Translations under genes and position numbers: made by a program | In this document: in pieces, positions 1-11,600 of the stretch | How the letters are laid out: each line of letters starts with the position of its first letter | Position numbering within the stretch: position 1 is the stretch's first letter | The notes under the pieces: model-generated | The model's input: only the letters and a program-made list of their open reading frames with translations | Told to the model about the DNA's origin: nothing | Database searches by the model: none | Assembly: GCF_037392515.1 (NCBI RefSeq) | Contig: NC_090288.1 | Span: forward strand, 5,077,501-5,141,500 | Length of the DNA stretch: 64,000 nucleotides | DNA from: Haliotis asinina | Taxonomy: Eukaryota > Mollusca > Gastropoda > Lepetellida > Haliotidae | Direction of reading: 5' to 3'

Positions 1-417
1 AAAGCAATTAAACAGAGCAAGACGCCATAAAAGTTTTTGTCCACAACCAAACAACAACCTTTTTTCTGTTCGGAGATTTCACATCGCAAAAGACAGGAAG
101 ATGAATTTGGAATGTGTCATTATTTTTGAAAAATAATTGCACGCCACAGCTATGGAAGCAATTAAAGTTACAGAAATGCAGTTCACCGTGTAAGATCAGA
201 AGTTCCTTTTTCCATCGTTTTCAGGACTTCATCGACCTATGGGCATTATTCGATTGGTACAAGGGAATTCAAATGTTTGAAGACATGTATGCGTTTGCAT
301 TAACATTTTGGACTGTAACTCTCCCAATGTCTTATCGTTATCGTGCAATTCACAGGTGGCTGAGGCATGGGGATAGTTTAGGTTTCTCACTTACAATTTT
401 AAAACTCTAATTTCTTC

Positions 418-560
418 AGAGGCCATATACACAAGGCTAAACTCTTCTGAGGTCACATACACAGGCGTTTATTCAGTGTCCATATATACAAGGCCAAACT
501 TCTCTGAGGCCAAATACACTGACTATTATTTTTGAGAGTCCATGTACACAAGGCTACATT
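418..560. repeat. Degenerate short tandem repeat
   Basis: Two to three copies of a roughly 55-65 bp unit sharing 'catatacacaaggc' and 'ctgaggccaaatacac'. Unit lengths vary and copies are diverged, so the array is old. Confidence 0.45.
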
Positions 561-1754
561 TTTCCCTGCAACTATCCAGCTTGCCGAATCACTGTAGAGT
601 GAGCTGGAATCCTCTTTAACATATTTTCTTGGGTCTTAGAGACAGACTACATATAGTAGGTGTAGTAAAGCACTGAGTTCAAAGGTTAACCTTTGACATC
701 ACCAGGCTCCTCTCTTGGGCAGATAACATCTACACTGCTGAGGAGTTGCCAATGGGAGAGAAATTGAAAGCCCACAGATTTTTTTTGAAGTCTGCACTCT
801 GGCTTTGAAGTGAGTCAAAACTTGTGATGGCAAGTATATATTAGTGACATGAAGCATTGGATTTGACAGGATTTCATTACAGTAAGCACGGTACATTGTG
901 TTCTAAAAGGATCATGGTTGGAAACAACAGAATATTATGTAGAATGCCTATCAATAAGGATATTCTAAAGTCCCAAAGCAATTTTCGAAAATGACAGAGT
1001 ATTGTGGAAATATAGGTATACCTGATATACTTTGACAGACTTTGTAAAATAATAATATGAATAACTAAGTAAGAATAAAGATTCAAAGGAACAAGTAGCA
1101 GAAATAACCTTTAATTTACGCTCTTTTTTTTAATTTTAAACATTCTGTCCACAAAGTAACATGCTCAAGAAAACAAAGCAGGCAAAATCAACTAACTGAA
1201 ATGATTTCAATATATGTGACTATTCCAAACCTGGCGTCTTGAAACTAAAAATACTTGCAACAGAACATGTATGGTCAAATACAAATTAGACATGAAAAAA
1301 CTTTCATATCTTCCCTGACAAACTACTTTGAGTGGCATAAAAGAAGTTGGGAAGTGCACTACTGACCAATTTTAGGGATAACAACTTCACTAATTTCTTG
1401 AGTTTGACCTTCTGATACAGTTTCTTGTACGAACTTCTTTTATTTTGTTATGGTGTCATATGTTCATGAATCTGTATCAAAACATCACACTAGTGAAATA
1501 AATGAAGTTGTTCTCCATAACATTTGTCAGTGTTGTATTTCCCTGACAATGTTCTGGATTCTTTCTTTTTCAGGTTAAATCAAATCATGCTTCAACTCCC
1601 CTGATAACAGCAGGCTGATTTCATGATGAACCACCAGGAAAATAACTTGTATTACACATCAGAATTACAGAAACACCAACAACCTATCAGAGTTATAATT
1701 ACACAGCTGTCATTCATTCACAATGGACACAATCTGTCATTCAGTGTTTAGACT

Positions 1755-1860
1755 ATGTTATACAGTGAGTGAGTGAGTGACACATGCTGTACCCATGTGG
1801 GGATACAAACCCACATCAAAAGTATCATGAGCAAACGCTTGCTATTCTATACAGAGTACG
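1755..1860 (-). mobile_element. SINE-A fragment
   Basis: A (GAGT)n run is followed by 'tgtacccatgtggggatac' and '...atgagcaaacgctt', the 3' tail and tRNA-like head of SINE-A read backwards. The central body is deleted. The family is described at the copy 34970-35145. Confidence 0.6.
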
Positions 1861-2104
1861 CAGAACACTGAAGTTTACAGATGGAAAATGAAGAAAAACC
1901 TTAGAAATGTGAAACCCTGTTGTTCAGGTCAGGGAATGATGTCAGTCTGTGATGTCATGAACACTGGATTATGTCATGTCATGTTTGCATGTGTGACACA
2001 TGACATTAAAGGATCAATCACTACTGCAAATCATTAAAATACAAATGTATTGCAGATCATTACACTCTACCGTTCTTCCTTCATGGGTAATATGATACAC
2101 CAAA

Positions 2105-2110
2105 TTTATT
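2105..2110 (-). promoter_or_regulatory. Candidate poly(A) signal of THUMPD3
   Basis: Reads AATAAA on the minus strand, about 250 nt beyond the THUMPD3 stop codon, the nearest clear match in the expected place. The cleavage site is not visible. Confidence 0.5.
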
Positions 2111-2167
2111 GCTTGCTATTCCTTTAGACTAGTTGCAAATAGATGCAAAATTGATGATGCAGCTCAA

Positions 2168-2203
2168 AGCAACAAATACTCACTCACTCACTCACTCACT
2201 CAT
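2168..2203. repeat. (ACTC)n microsatellite
   Basis: A run of about seven ACTC units, the same tetranucleotide that ends SINE-A copies; probably a leftover SINE tail. It sits in the THUMPD3 3' untranslated region or just past it. Confidence 0.7.
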
Positions 2204-2360
2204 ACTTCAGACATGGACAGAAGACACAGATCATACTATGAGTAGCACTGAGGGTAAAATACAGAAAACTTTCTTCCACACAGATTCATACAGTGTTATT
2301 GCCTGGTGTTTTACTTCAACATTTCCATAAGTGTGCATGCTGTTTGTCTTCACTGCCAAT

Positions 2361-2648
2361 CTAATTAGCATCTGTGGTTTCAGCATCTTTAGGACTGTTT
2401 GCCTCCTTCAGAGAGCTGAATGTGTGTCGTACGACTGTGAATCCTTGACCTGAGCGGGGGTGAGTGGGCATGGCTGAACGGAAGTCCCTGCACTCCGCTG
2501 TCACCTCTTGGGTTGTGGAAGGAGTTGTCTCCCCCTTGACCACTGGGTTGAGTGTTCTGTTAAGAAGGTACACCCCTGCTGCCAGGCCACCCAGGTTGAT
2601 GCTTAGAATCATGCGCCGTTGCCAGTAGTGACTAAGAGACTGGATTAC
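2361..2648 (-). CDS. THUMPD3: THUMPD3 exon 9, terminal coding exon (residues 594-688)
   Basis: After acceptor ttttccag the exon continues in phase 0 with VIQSLSHYWQRRMILSINLG and GLAAGVYLLNRT. This matches the vertebrate C-terminal core WRKVDTVWVNVGGLRAAVYVLIRT. The last 65 or so residues are a Thr/Ser-rich, poorly conserved tail ending at TAG (2363-2361). A candidate poly(A) signal lies about 250 nt downstream. Confidence 0.88.
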   Translation of the reverse strand, partial: VIQSLSHYWQRRMILSINLGGLAAGVYLLNRTLNPVVKGETTPSTTQEVTAECRDFRSAMPTHPRSGQGFTVVRHTFSSLKEANSPKDAETTDAN

Positions 2649-5600
2649 CTGGAAAACATGGTCTCATTAGAATGCAGAGATTAGTACTTATAGCATAGTA
2701 TTATATATTGAGCAAGTCACACTATATTTTCTTTCAAAATCGAAAAGTTTAATCAAGAATTGTCTGTTCATATACATATCCTATCTATGAATGAAAAACC
2801 ATGTGAACTTATCTTGGTCTCCAGTCTCCATGTTGTACTCCTTCCTGGACATCTCGCAGTCCACCTGACTGTAGATGATTTGACCAATGTTCTGTTGCCA
2901 GAATTGCTGCTTTGAATTGCTCATTGATGTGCTGGGTCTGTGCTACGAATGACCACTGCCCTGCCACCTGATGATAGCGCAGATATAGGGAGGCATCTAC
3001 GAATAAGTAATGCGTCATACTAATGACTGCAAAGAGACTCCTCTGCAAACATTCTGTTGTTTCAGCCACAATTGCAGGCAATGGTGGAGTGATGGTGGAA
3101 GTTGAACCAATACATTGGTATCTTCAGCATGTAGGTATGGTCATAGAAAATGTTGAATTGGGTAGAGTTGTAGTTGACCACTAAAAGTGAGTGAATGAGC
3201 TGATGTGAGAAGGCCCTGTAGCTCCTGCTATTGGCAAAGAGAACTCCCTTGAGATAATGCTTGGGGAACCCATCATTATATCTTCAACCATCTGTCCTGG
3301 CGCACAAACAATTTGCACTGCTCTGTGTTGAATATTGCTCCTATAAACTGCAGTCTCTCAACTGGTGTTAGTTACAACTTCTTTTTGTTCACTAACCATT
3401 ATGATTATTATGAAGATAATGTCTAGAACATAACCCCAAAATGTAATTTTCTGAATAAAATTGATATTTTATACTTATCCTGACTCATGCTTAATTGCTT
3501 ATCTCCTCTTCCTGGTGAAGGTAGTGGAACACCTGAAATCCCTTGAAGTTCTCTTCTAAAAGAAGTGGATGTAAAATTCACACTCATCCATGTATTACCT
3601 CCCTTGCCCTCCACATGGTCAGCTGACCGTCATGATACTTCACTCTCTCCTTTAATTGCCCGACACAAGAATACAAGAATTCAGCGTGTCTGTGAGGGGC
3701 AGCTGTGAGGGCTTTCGCCACGAGTCAGGATAAGTATAAAATATCAATTTTATTCAGAAAATTACATATTTTTACTTATCCTGACTCATGCTTAATTGCT
3801 TACAGAATCCGACGGAAACAGAGAGGGTTCAGATTCTGTTATCTGTTCCAAATTACGTCCAATAATTTCCCACCAAACGGGAACTTGTAACAGCGATAAT
3901 TCGGTCCTGTTCTTCTCCTAGTCATTGTAGATTTTGGGGGGAATCACATCCAGTCGAACTTGTCTTCCATAGAAGACTATGTTGACTGGCACGTGATGAC
4001 ATCAAAAGTAACTAGTGTCCTGCTAGTTTCTGATGCAACTAAATGTCAAGATATAGCAATCAAGACTAGTTGCGACCCCTCTTCGTGTACAAGTATCTTC
4101 ATTATGAGTACAGGGTCAAAATCACTCATGTTAGTCTGTTTAAGACGTGTGCATTGACTTTCCACCAAAATACTCCGCAGAGCGTCTGGCTTCCACAAGT
4201 CACGTGATAAATTGGGTGAGTTAAGTCAGCATCGTCGGGAAACTGTCAGTTGCTGAGCAACGACAAGTGGCCCAAACTGATGAATGCCAGAGACGTCCTC
4301 TGTGGCTATGTCTCGTAGATAATGGTTGGTAAACACCCTGTTTGACTTCCAAAAGCAGCCCTCCATTATAGTTCATAGAGAGCAATTCCCATGTAGCGCT
4401 AGTGTAGAGACCAAGGCTCTGACTTCGAGTGGGTTGGAGGCTCATGGTGGATCCAATCCTGCTGCTTTATATGCTCTAAGTATAACAGTTCTAATTCACA
4501 CTGAGATAAAGTTGCAGGATACTTCCGTGAGTGTCTCAGTAGATATAGGGATAAACAGGCGCTGAACCATTGTCTTCCAGACTTGGTACATGCAATGTAT
4601 ATTTTCAATGCTCTGACTGGACATAATGATAAATCTTGTGTATCGTGAGGTCCTATGATTGAAGACAAGGCCAGTATACGAAACTGTCTGTCCGGTTAGC
4701 CTGGTAGTTGAAATCCCATCTTAGACTCAAATGAGCTATTTCTTGGTGACTTCTTTCAAACTTTGTTCGACTAAAGTCTTGAGCATGAATTTCTGACATT
4801 CTTGCAGCTGTAGCCTTCCGAATGTCATCTGTCTTGAAAGATCGTTGCGGCGTGTCCTGATGATCTTGTTGTTGAAACTTGGATGCTGACTTGAATGCCA
4901 TAGATAACTTGTCAGAAAAGGTAGAGCTTGCGTGCGTGCATGCACCTCCTCTTCATCGTCAGATGTGAGTGCAGGTCTAGATGAATGCTCTTGCTGAGTG
5001 CAATCGTCTTTCCTCTTCCAATCGTCGCTAAATAAGTTCATCATCTGTCTTGTGAACTGTTGTATGAAAGCGCCTGCATGGAATACATGTGGTGCATGCA
5101 TTGACGACTGTGTTCAAGAGTTGTCTACGATGCCCGAGATTGCAGTCAACATGCGACTGATGTCTTCACTCCGTATCATCAGCGGAGACTCGTAAACAAA
5201 TTGACGTTCTTCCAAGGGCACTATCTCCTATCTGAATGATTTCTTTATCAACAAGGGATGATTCTGCGATGATCTTACAGATGAAGACTTCGAATTCGAT
5301 GACTTCGTTTTCTTGGCCTGTGACGGCCCTGCCTCAACAGATGGTTTCTTCTGAGTTTTGGGAGGGGACTCGTCGACCCTGGACACAACCTCGGAGATAC
5401 GGCTGGCATCTCGCTGGAATGAATCTCAGCATCAATAATTAAACAGTTACCCGATTAATTCACCAGATTAGGCATGGATAATGTGAGCCGACGTTGCTTA
5501 TCTCTAGCACGTCTGTGAACAGACCATAAATATAATAAGAATTCTGCCTCAGACATATTTATGAAAACTTAAAAATGAGTATATGCAGAACATAAAGATT

Positions 5601-8600
5601 TACACGCCGTCCAGAGAACATGCAGGTCAACCGCCAACAGCCTTAACCTGCACTGAAAACACGATTTTATCAACTGAGACTAAGTCTCAGTTGATGAAAT
5701 GCGTGTTAGAAAAAGGCACAATAATCACAAGTTTATGTAATGATAATAAACACATACAAGTCAAAAACTGCATACAACACAAATTTAGTTAGAAAAACCA
5801 AAAGAATGAAAAACTTATCACCGTATACGGGACCCCAGGTGCCTCCAGCCGCACGCATCAGGCAACCATGTGGAGGGCAAGAGAGGTAATACATGGGTGA
5901 GTGAATTTTACGTCCGCTTCTTTTAGAAAGGAACTTCAAGGGATTTCAGGTGTTCCACTTCCTTCGCCAGGAAGAAGAGATAAGCAATTATGTACATGCC
6001 TCACGCTGGTTGAGAATCTTGGCAGACACGTCAGTCCATGTACATGCCCCATGCTGGTTGAGAATCTTGGCAAGACACGTCAGTCCATGTACAAAACCCA
6101 TGCTGGTTGAGAATCTTGGCAGACACGTCAGTCCATGAACATGCCTCATGCTGGTTGAAAATCTTGGCAAGACACGTCAGTCCATGTACATGCCTCATGC
6201 TGGTTGAGAATCTTGGCAAGACACGTCAGTCCATGTACATGCCCCATGCTGGTTGAGAATCTTGGCAAGACACGTCAGTCCATGTACATGCCTCATGCTG
6301 GTTGAGAATCTTGGCAAGACACGTTAGTCCATGTACATGCCCCACGCTGGTTGAGAATCTTGGCAAGACACGTCAGTCCATGTACATAACCCATGCTGGT
6401 TGAGAATCTTGGCAAGACACGTCAGTCCATGTACATAACCCATGCTGGTTGAGAATCTTGGCAGACATGTCAGTCCATGTACATGCCTCACGCTGGTTGA
6501 GAATCTTGGCAGACACGTCAGTCCATGAACATGCCTCATGCTGGTTGAGAATCTTGGCAAGACACGTCAGTCCATGTACATGCCTCACGCTGGTTGAGAA
6601 TCTTGGCAGACACGTCAGTCCATGTACATGCCTCACGCTGGTTGAGAATCTTGGCAAGACACGTCAGTCCATGTACATGCCTCACGCTGGTTGAGAATCT
6701 TGGCAAGACACGTCAGTCCATGTACATGCCTCACGCTGGTTGAGAATCTTGGCAGACACGTCAGTCCATGTACATGCCTCACGCTGGTTTAGAATCTTGG
6801 CAGACACGTCAGTCCATGAACATGCCTCATGCTGGTTGAGAATCTTGGCAAGACACGTCAGTCCATGTACATGCCTCACGCTGGTTGAGAATCTTGGCAG
6901 ACACGTCAGTCCATGTACATGCCTCACGCTGGTTGAGAATCTTGGCAGACACGTCAGTCCATGTACATGCCTCACGCTGGTTGAGAATCTTGGCAAGACA
7001 CGTCAGTCCATGTACATGCCTCACGCTGGTTGAGAATCTTGGAAAGACACGTCAGTCCATGTACATGCCTCACGCTGGTTGAGAATCTTGGCAAGACACG
7101 TCAGTCCATGTACATGCCTCACGCTGGTTGAGAATCTTGGCAAGACATGTCAGACCATGTACATGCCTCACGCTGGTTGAGAATCTTGGCAGACACGTCA
7201 GTCCATGTACATGCCTCACGCTGGTTGAGAATCTTGGCAAGACACGTCATTCCATGTACATGCCTCACGCTGGTTAAGAATCTTGGCAAGACACGTCAGT
7301 CCATGTACATGCCTCACGCTGGTTGAGAATCTTGGCAGACACGTCAGTCCATGTACATGCCTCACGCTGGTTGAGAATCTTGGCAAGACACGTCAGTCCA
7401 TGTACATGCCTCATGCTCGTTGAGAATCTTGGCAAGACACGTCAGTCCATGTACATAACCCATGCTGGTTGAGAATCTTGGCAAGACACGTCAGTCCATG
7501 TACATGCCCCATGCTGGTTGAGAATCTTGGCAGACACGTCAGTCCATGTACATGCCCCATGCTGGTTGAGAATCTTGGCAAGACACATCAGTCCATGTAC
7601 ATGCCTCACGCTGGTTGAGAATCTTGGAAAGACACGTCAGTCCATGTACATGCCTCACGCTGGTTGAGAATCTTGGCAGACACATCAGACCATGTACATG
7701 CCTCACGCTGGTTGAGAATCTTGGCAGACACGTCAGCCCATGTACATGCCTCACGCTAGTTGAGAATCTTGGCAAGACACGTCAGTCCATGTACATGCCT
7801 CACGCTGGTTGAGAATCTTGGCAAGACACATCAGTCCATGTACATGCCTCACGCTGGTTGAGAATCTTGGCAAGACACGTCAGTCCATGTACATAACCCA
7901 TGCTGGTTGAGAATCTTGGCAAGACACATCAGTCCATGTACATGCCTCACGCTGGTTGAGAATCTTGGCAGACACGTCAGTCCATGTACATGCCTCACGC
8001 TGGTTGAGAATCTTGGCAAGACATGTCAGTCCATGTACATGCCTCACGCTCGTTGAGAATCTTGGCAAGACACGTCAGTCCATGTACATAACCCATGCTG
8101 GTTGAGAATCTTGGCAGACACGTCAGTCCATGTACATGCCTCACGCTGGTTGAGAATCTTAGCAAGACACGTCAGTCCATGTACATGCCTCACGCTGGTT
8201 GAGATTCTTGGCAAGACACGTCAGTCCATGTACATAACCCACGCTGGTTGAGAATCTTGGCAGACATGTCAGTCCATGTACATGCCTCACGCTGGTTGAG
8301 AATCTTCATGCAGTGAACCCAACACAAACGCGCTAAAGATTCTTGATGGCCATGAGTACCCAAATCCATATTCCTAGGCTGTCAGGATCTGAGGTGCTCA
8401 AAACTGTAGAAGATTGTTGGAGGTTTGTCACATAAGCATTCGCATGACATGAGTCCTAATGATGTGAATTTGAGGAATGGTGATGGCTCGAATCTGAACG
8501 AATGGCAAACATTTGTCGATCCTCCATAGATGAAAATCCCTTCAAATACGAAATATATTACTTTTAGGCTTCTGGTAGTCTGTCGTGCAGACCCTGAAGC

Positions 8601-11600
8601 AAATATATCCAAGAAACTGAAGAAAGCCCATGCAAGTTTAGAAAATGTGGCAAGACTAGATTCCCTTAGATTCAGAAAATGAAGAAAGTCTCGGCTCTGT
8701 TTCATTATGTTATTATTTCTTAACCATGAACTTTTATCAGTAAAATATGTTCATTTTAGAGACTAGTTCTTAGTCTAGAACATCTACATCTTCACTCCCC
8801 AATAAAAGGCAAAGATTTTCTTGTAAATAGGAGTTTGAAGAAGCATCCAGAAAATCACGCTGTTGCATTCAACTTTCTTCCATTCAGTGACAACGTCCTC
8901 AGTCAATGGCTTACAGCAGGAACAATGATTATCCTAGGAACAAAATCCCTGACAATCCACACATACTGTATAGGGATCAGCAACAAAAAAGATAGTCCTA
9001 CACTTATCACAAACTCTCCTCTTCTTAGAGGAAGATGTTTCTTTCTTTCTCATCTTCTTGTCTGGAAAATTAGTTAACGAATTAGTGTCTGCACAACAAG
9101 AAGGAGAATAACCACTAAGAGATGGTCATCTGACTAGGCAGTGGAGCGTGATGCATGCCTCACGTGAGAAATGGCGAGATGCGTAGGAAGGAGGACAACA
9201 TAGAGGGTGGGAGCTTGTACTCGAAGCTAAAAAAGTTTACAGATTTTTTCGTTTCCACTCATTTGTCGAATTAAAGAGAGAGAGAGTACAATACGTGAGA
9301 CAGCATAAGTTAAAAAATAAAAAGATAATTATGAGTAAAACATGCAATGTCTTAAAGGTACAGGTCAATTGTTTAAATTTTTATTTCTATATTATACTTG
9401 CAACCACATTTGTATTTGTATGAGTAAGTGAGAGTCAGAAATGGTGTAAATATACCACCATTTAATATTTGATATTATTTAAGTGGTATTATCCAGTGCC
9501 AGGCTTAATCTTCAATACTGATTTGTCAGTTTTCGGGTTATGTCTTAGCATTTTGATTGATATGTAAGGAAAGCCCAAAGTTTACACAATAAATACCCTG
9601 GGGATTTCACGGTGATCAGACAAAATAACTCGGCAGGCCAGAGTTGTCTACCCTGTTTTCTAATGTTTTTAGCATTGACTTCAGTCCCATGTCTGATTTA
9701 AGTGGCATTTAGATGCTGGCATGATGGACAAGAACATCTGCCTGGATGGACAACTTCTCAGTTGCCAAAGATGCAGTGTTTATTGTGTAGATGCTAACAC
9801 TGCTGTCAAGCATGATCAGTTTCCTGATAATAGTGTTAGCATCTACACCGAAACGTTGCATCTATTGCATTAAATAACATGTGTTACCCTGATCATGCAC
9901 TTCTTGTCCTGGGTGAGGAGACATGCTCTACCATTCCCGGGACGACACACCCGGGCCATCTCAGTCAGGGCTTCTGGGTACAGCTTTGTGTTGTTGAATC
10001 TTGAACCCATCCTGAAACAGTCACACTGTATGTAGTCCAATGAAACATTTCCTGATACAGAGACAGAGAGACTGGGAAGGAGAGGAAAAGTGAGAAAGAG
10101 CAATGGATATTCTTGTGAACAATTTAATGCATGTTAGCAACATAACACTTGACAAGATGCTCAATGACATCACAGAACTATCAAAAACCTTGCACTAATC
10201 ATGAAAGGGGATCTCTGAGCCAAATGATTGAATCTGATATTCGAAACTCCTTTCCAACTTTAAACTGAACAAAACCTACATCAGCAATCAAACAATGTGA
10301 AGTGACAGGCCTGAATCATACTTGACAGGACTGAAAAGTTTGAGCATCTTAAAAACATCATACACTGATTTCACGTTGTTTGTAGGTCTTGATTGATATC
10401 TCAAAAGAAATGACATGCTATATCTGAGGCTGGTCTTGGTGAAACTATTATTATCATACCACTCTGGAAGAATCAAAGAAGACAACGTCAGAAGCTTACG
10501 ACCCACGCTCTCCGTTATATACTCATCTAGAAAAGTAGGGGAACTGTACTTTCAATGTACGATTGTCGAAATTGGGGGATATGTGGGATTGAATCAATGT
10601 TGATCCAATAATAATGGATGTTTTGAGAATGCATCCCCACATGGATTTCAAAGCAAAGCTCATCCCCCTTGTTAGGTGAGTGGAGTATGACATGAAAATT
10701 TCAGGTATACAATTTTCAGTCAGTAATTTGTGATTTGACCCTGAAAACCCTGACCATGCACAGATGCAAGAAAATTATTGGAAAAATGGTCTACAATATC
10801 AACCAGCTTATCTACTTATCAACCTGCCTGAAAAATGTGAAGATTAATAATGACACCCCTGCACATGTAGGAAGCTCCCACGTTCTGCATGTCCTTCCCA
10901 TGCGTTGTGTTTGTGTGTGGTGATAACGAGAAATGATGCTGCATTGCACAAGATGAATGTCATTGTAACGTTCCTCAATGGGTTTTCTTTCTACCAGACT
11001 TCAAAGTTCAGGTTCCTCTACTTGTTTTGAAGAGTATACATCGAACTGAGCTACACTCATAATCACCAAACCATTCAATTTCATCAGCACTGTAAGCAGT
11101 AATTACATGCACTGATCTAAAAACACCAGTGGTGTTTCTTAGTGGTCTTTCTCACAAAAGTAAACAATATGCAGTAATCTATACCACCAATCCTGACATT
11201 TTCAACTACACACAACAATCTGACTGAAAGCACTGTGAAGCGAAAAAGGAGCAATCCAGTAAGATAAAGTAATTATTTTCTAGCTTTTATTAAAGCTATG
11301 GCAATCTAGAAAATTGCCATTTGATGCCATCTCACATTTAAAAAAACTATGCTGATATTTTTCTTTCTTCGATTCATGAACATCCATCTTGGCAGTTTAC
11401 CAAGGCTGATAAAAGCGTCTTGAAAAGAACAAAAATTTTCAACTCACCTTTTGCCGAAGGGCTGCAAAAGAGAAAACAAGATAGAAGCTCAAATCAATGT
11501 GATTACTGTGCGACTTGAAGAGCGCCCCAAGCCAAAAAAACTCCTCACTAAAATCAATGGAAAGAAAAATTACCCTTTCGATTTAAATTCTAAAATGAAC

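Larger units (their letters stand above)
1..2104. other. Non-coding stretch downstream of THUMPD3
   Basis: No exon with recognisable protein similarity was seen on either strand. About 418-560 holds a degenerate tandem repeat of roughly 55-65 bp built on 'acacaaggc...ctgaggcca'. A SINE fragment lies at 1755-1860. The rest is AT-rich unique-looking sequence. Confidence 0.5.
9522..10538. repeat. Segmental duplication, copy 1 (in place within THUMPD3)
   Basis: Identical to 39233-40249 except about six or seven single-base differences by eye, with a constant offset of 29711 and so no net indel. It contains all of exon 8 plus about 0.37 kb of downstream and 0.53 kb of upstream intron. Neither end carries an obvious target-site duplication or terminal repeat. 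The exon's place in the spliced gene marks this as the original copy. Confidence 0.95.

Noticed and set aside
6682-7033. Open frames of about 100 codons on both strands in the 48/49-bp array
   Set aside because: Generated by runs of 48-bp units; they end where a 49-bp unit shifts the frame, on both strands alike.
5991-8306. CRISPR array
   Set aside because: Units are continuous with no unique spacers, the host is eukaryotic and there are no cas genes.
8382-8705. 107-codon minus-strand frame
   Set aside because: It runs antisense through repeat family C, and the other copies of the family do not keep it open.
9870-10103. Reading exon 8 as a 77-codon intronless gene, twice in the window
   Set aside because: The N-terminal part comes from intron sequence before the acceptor; only the THUMPD3-like segment between splice sites is coding, and the second copy is an orphan.
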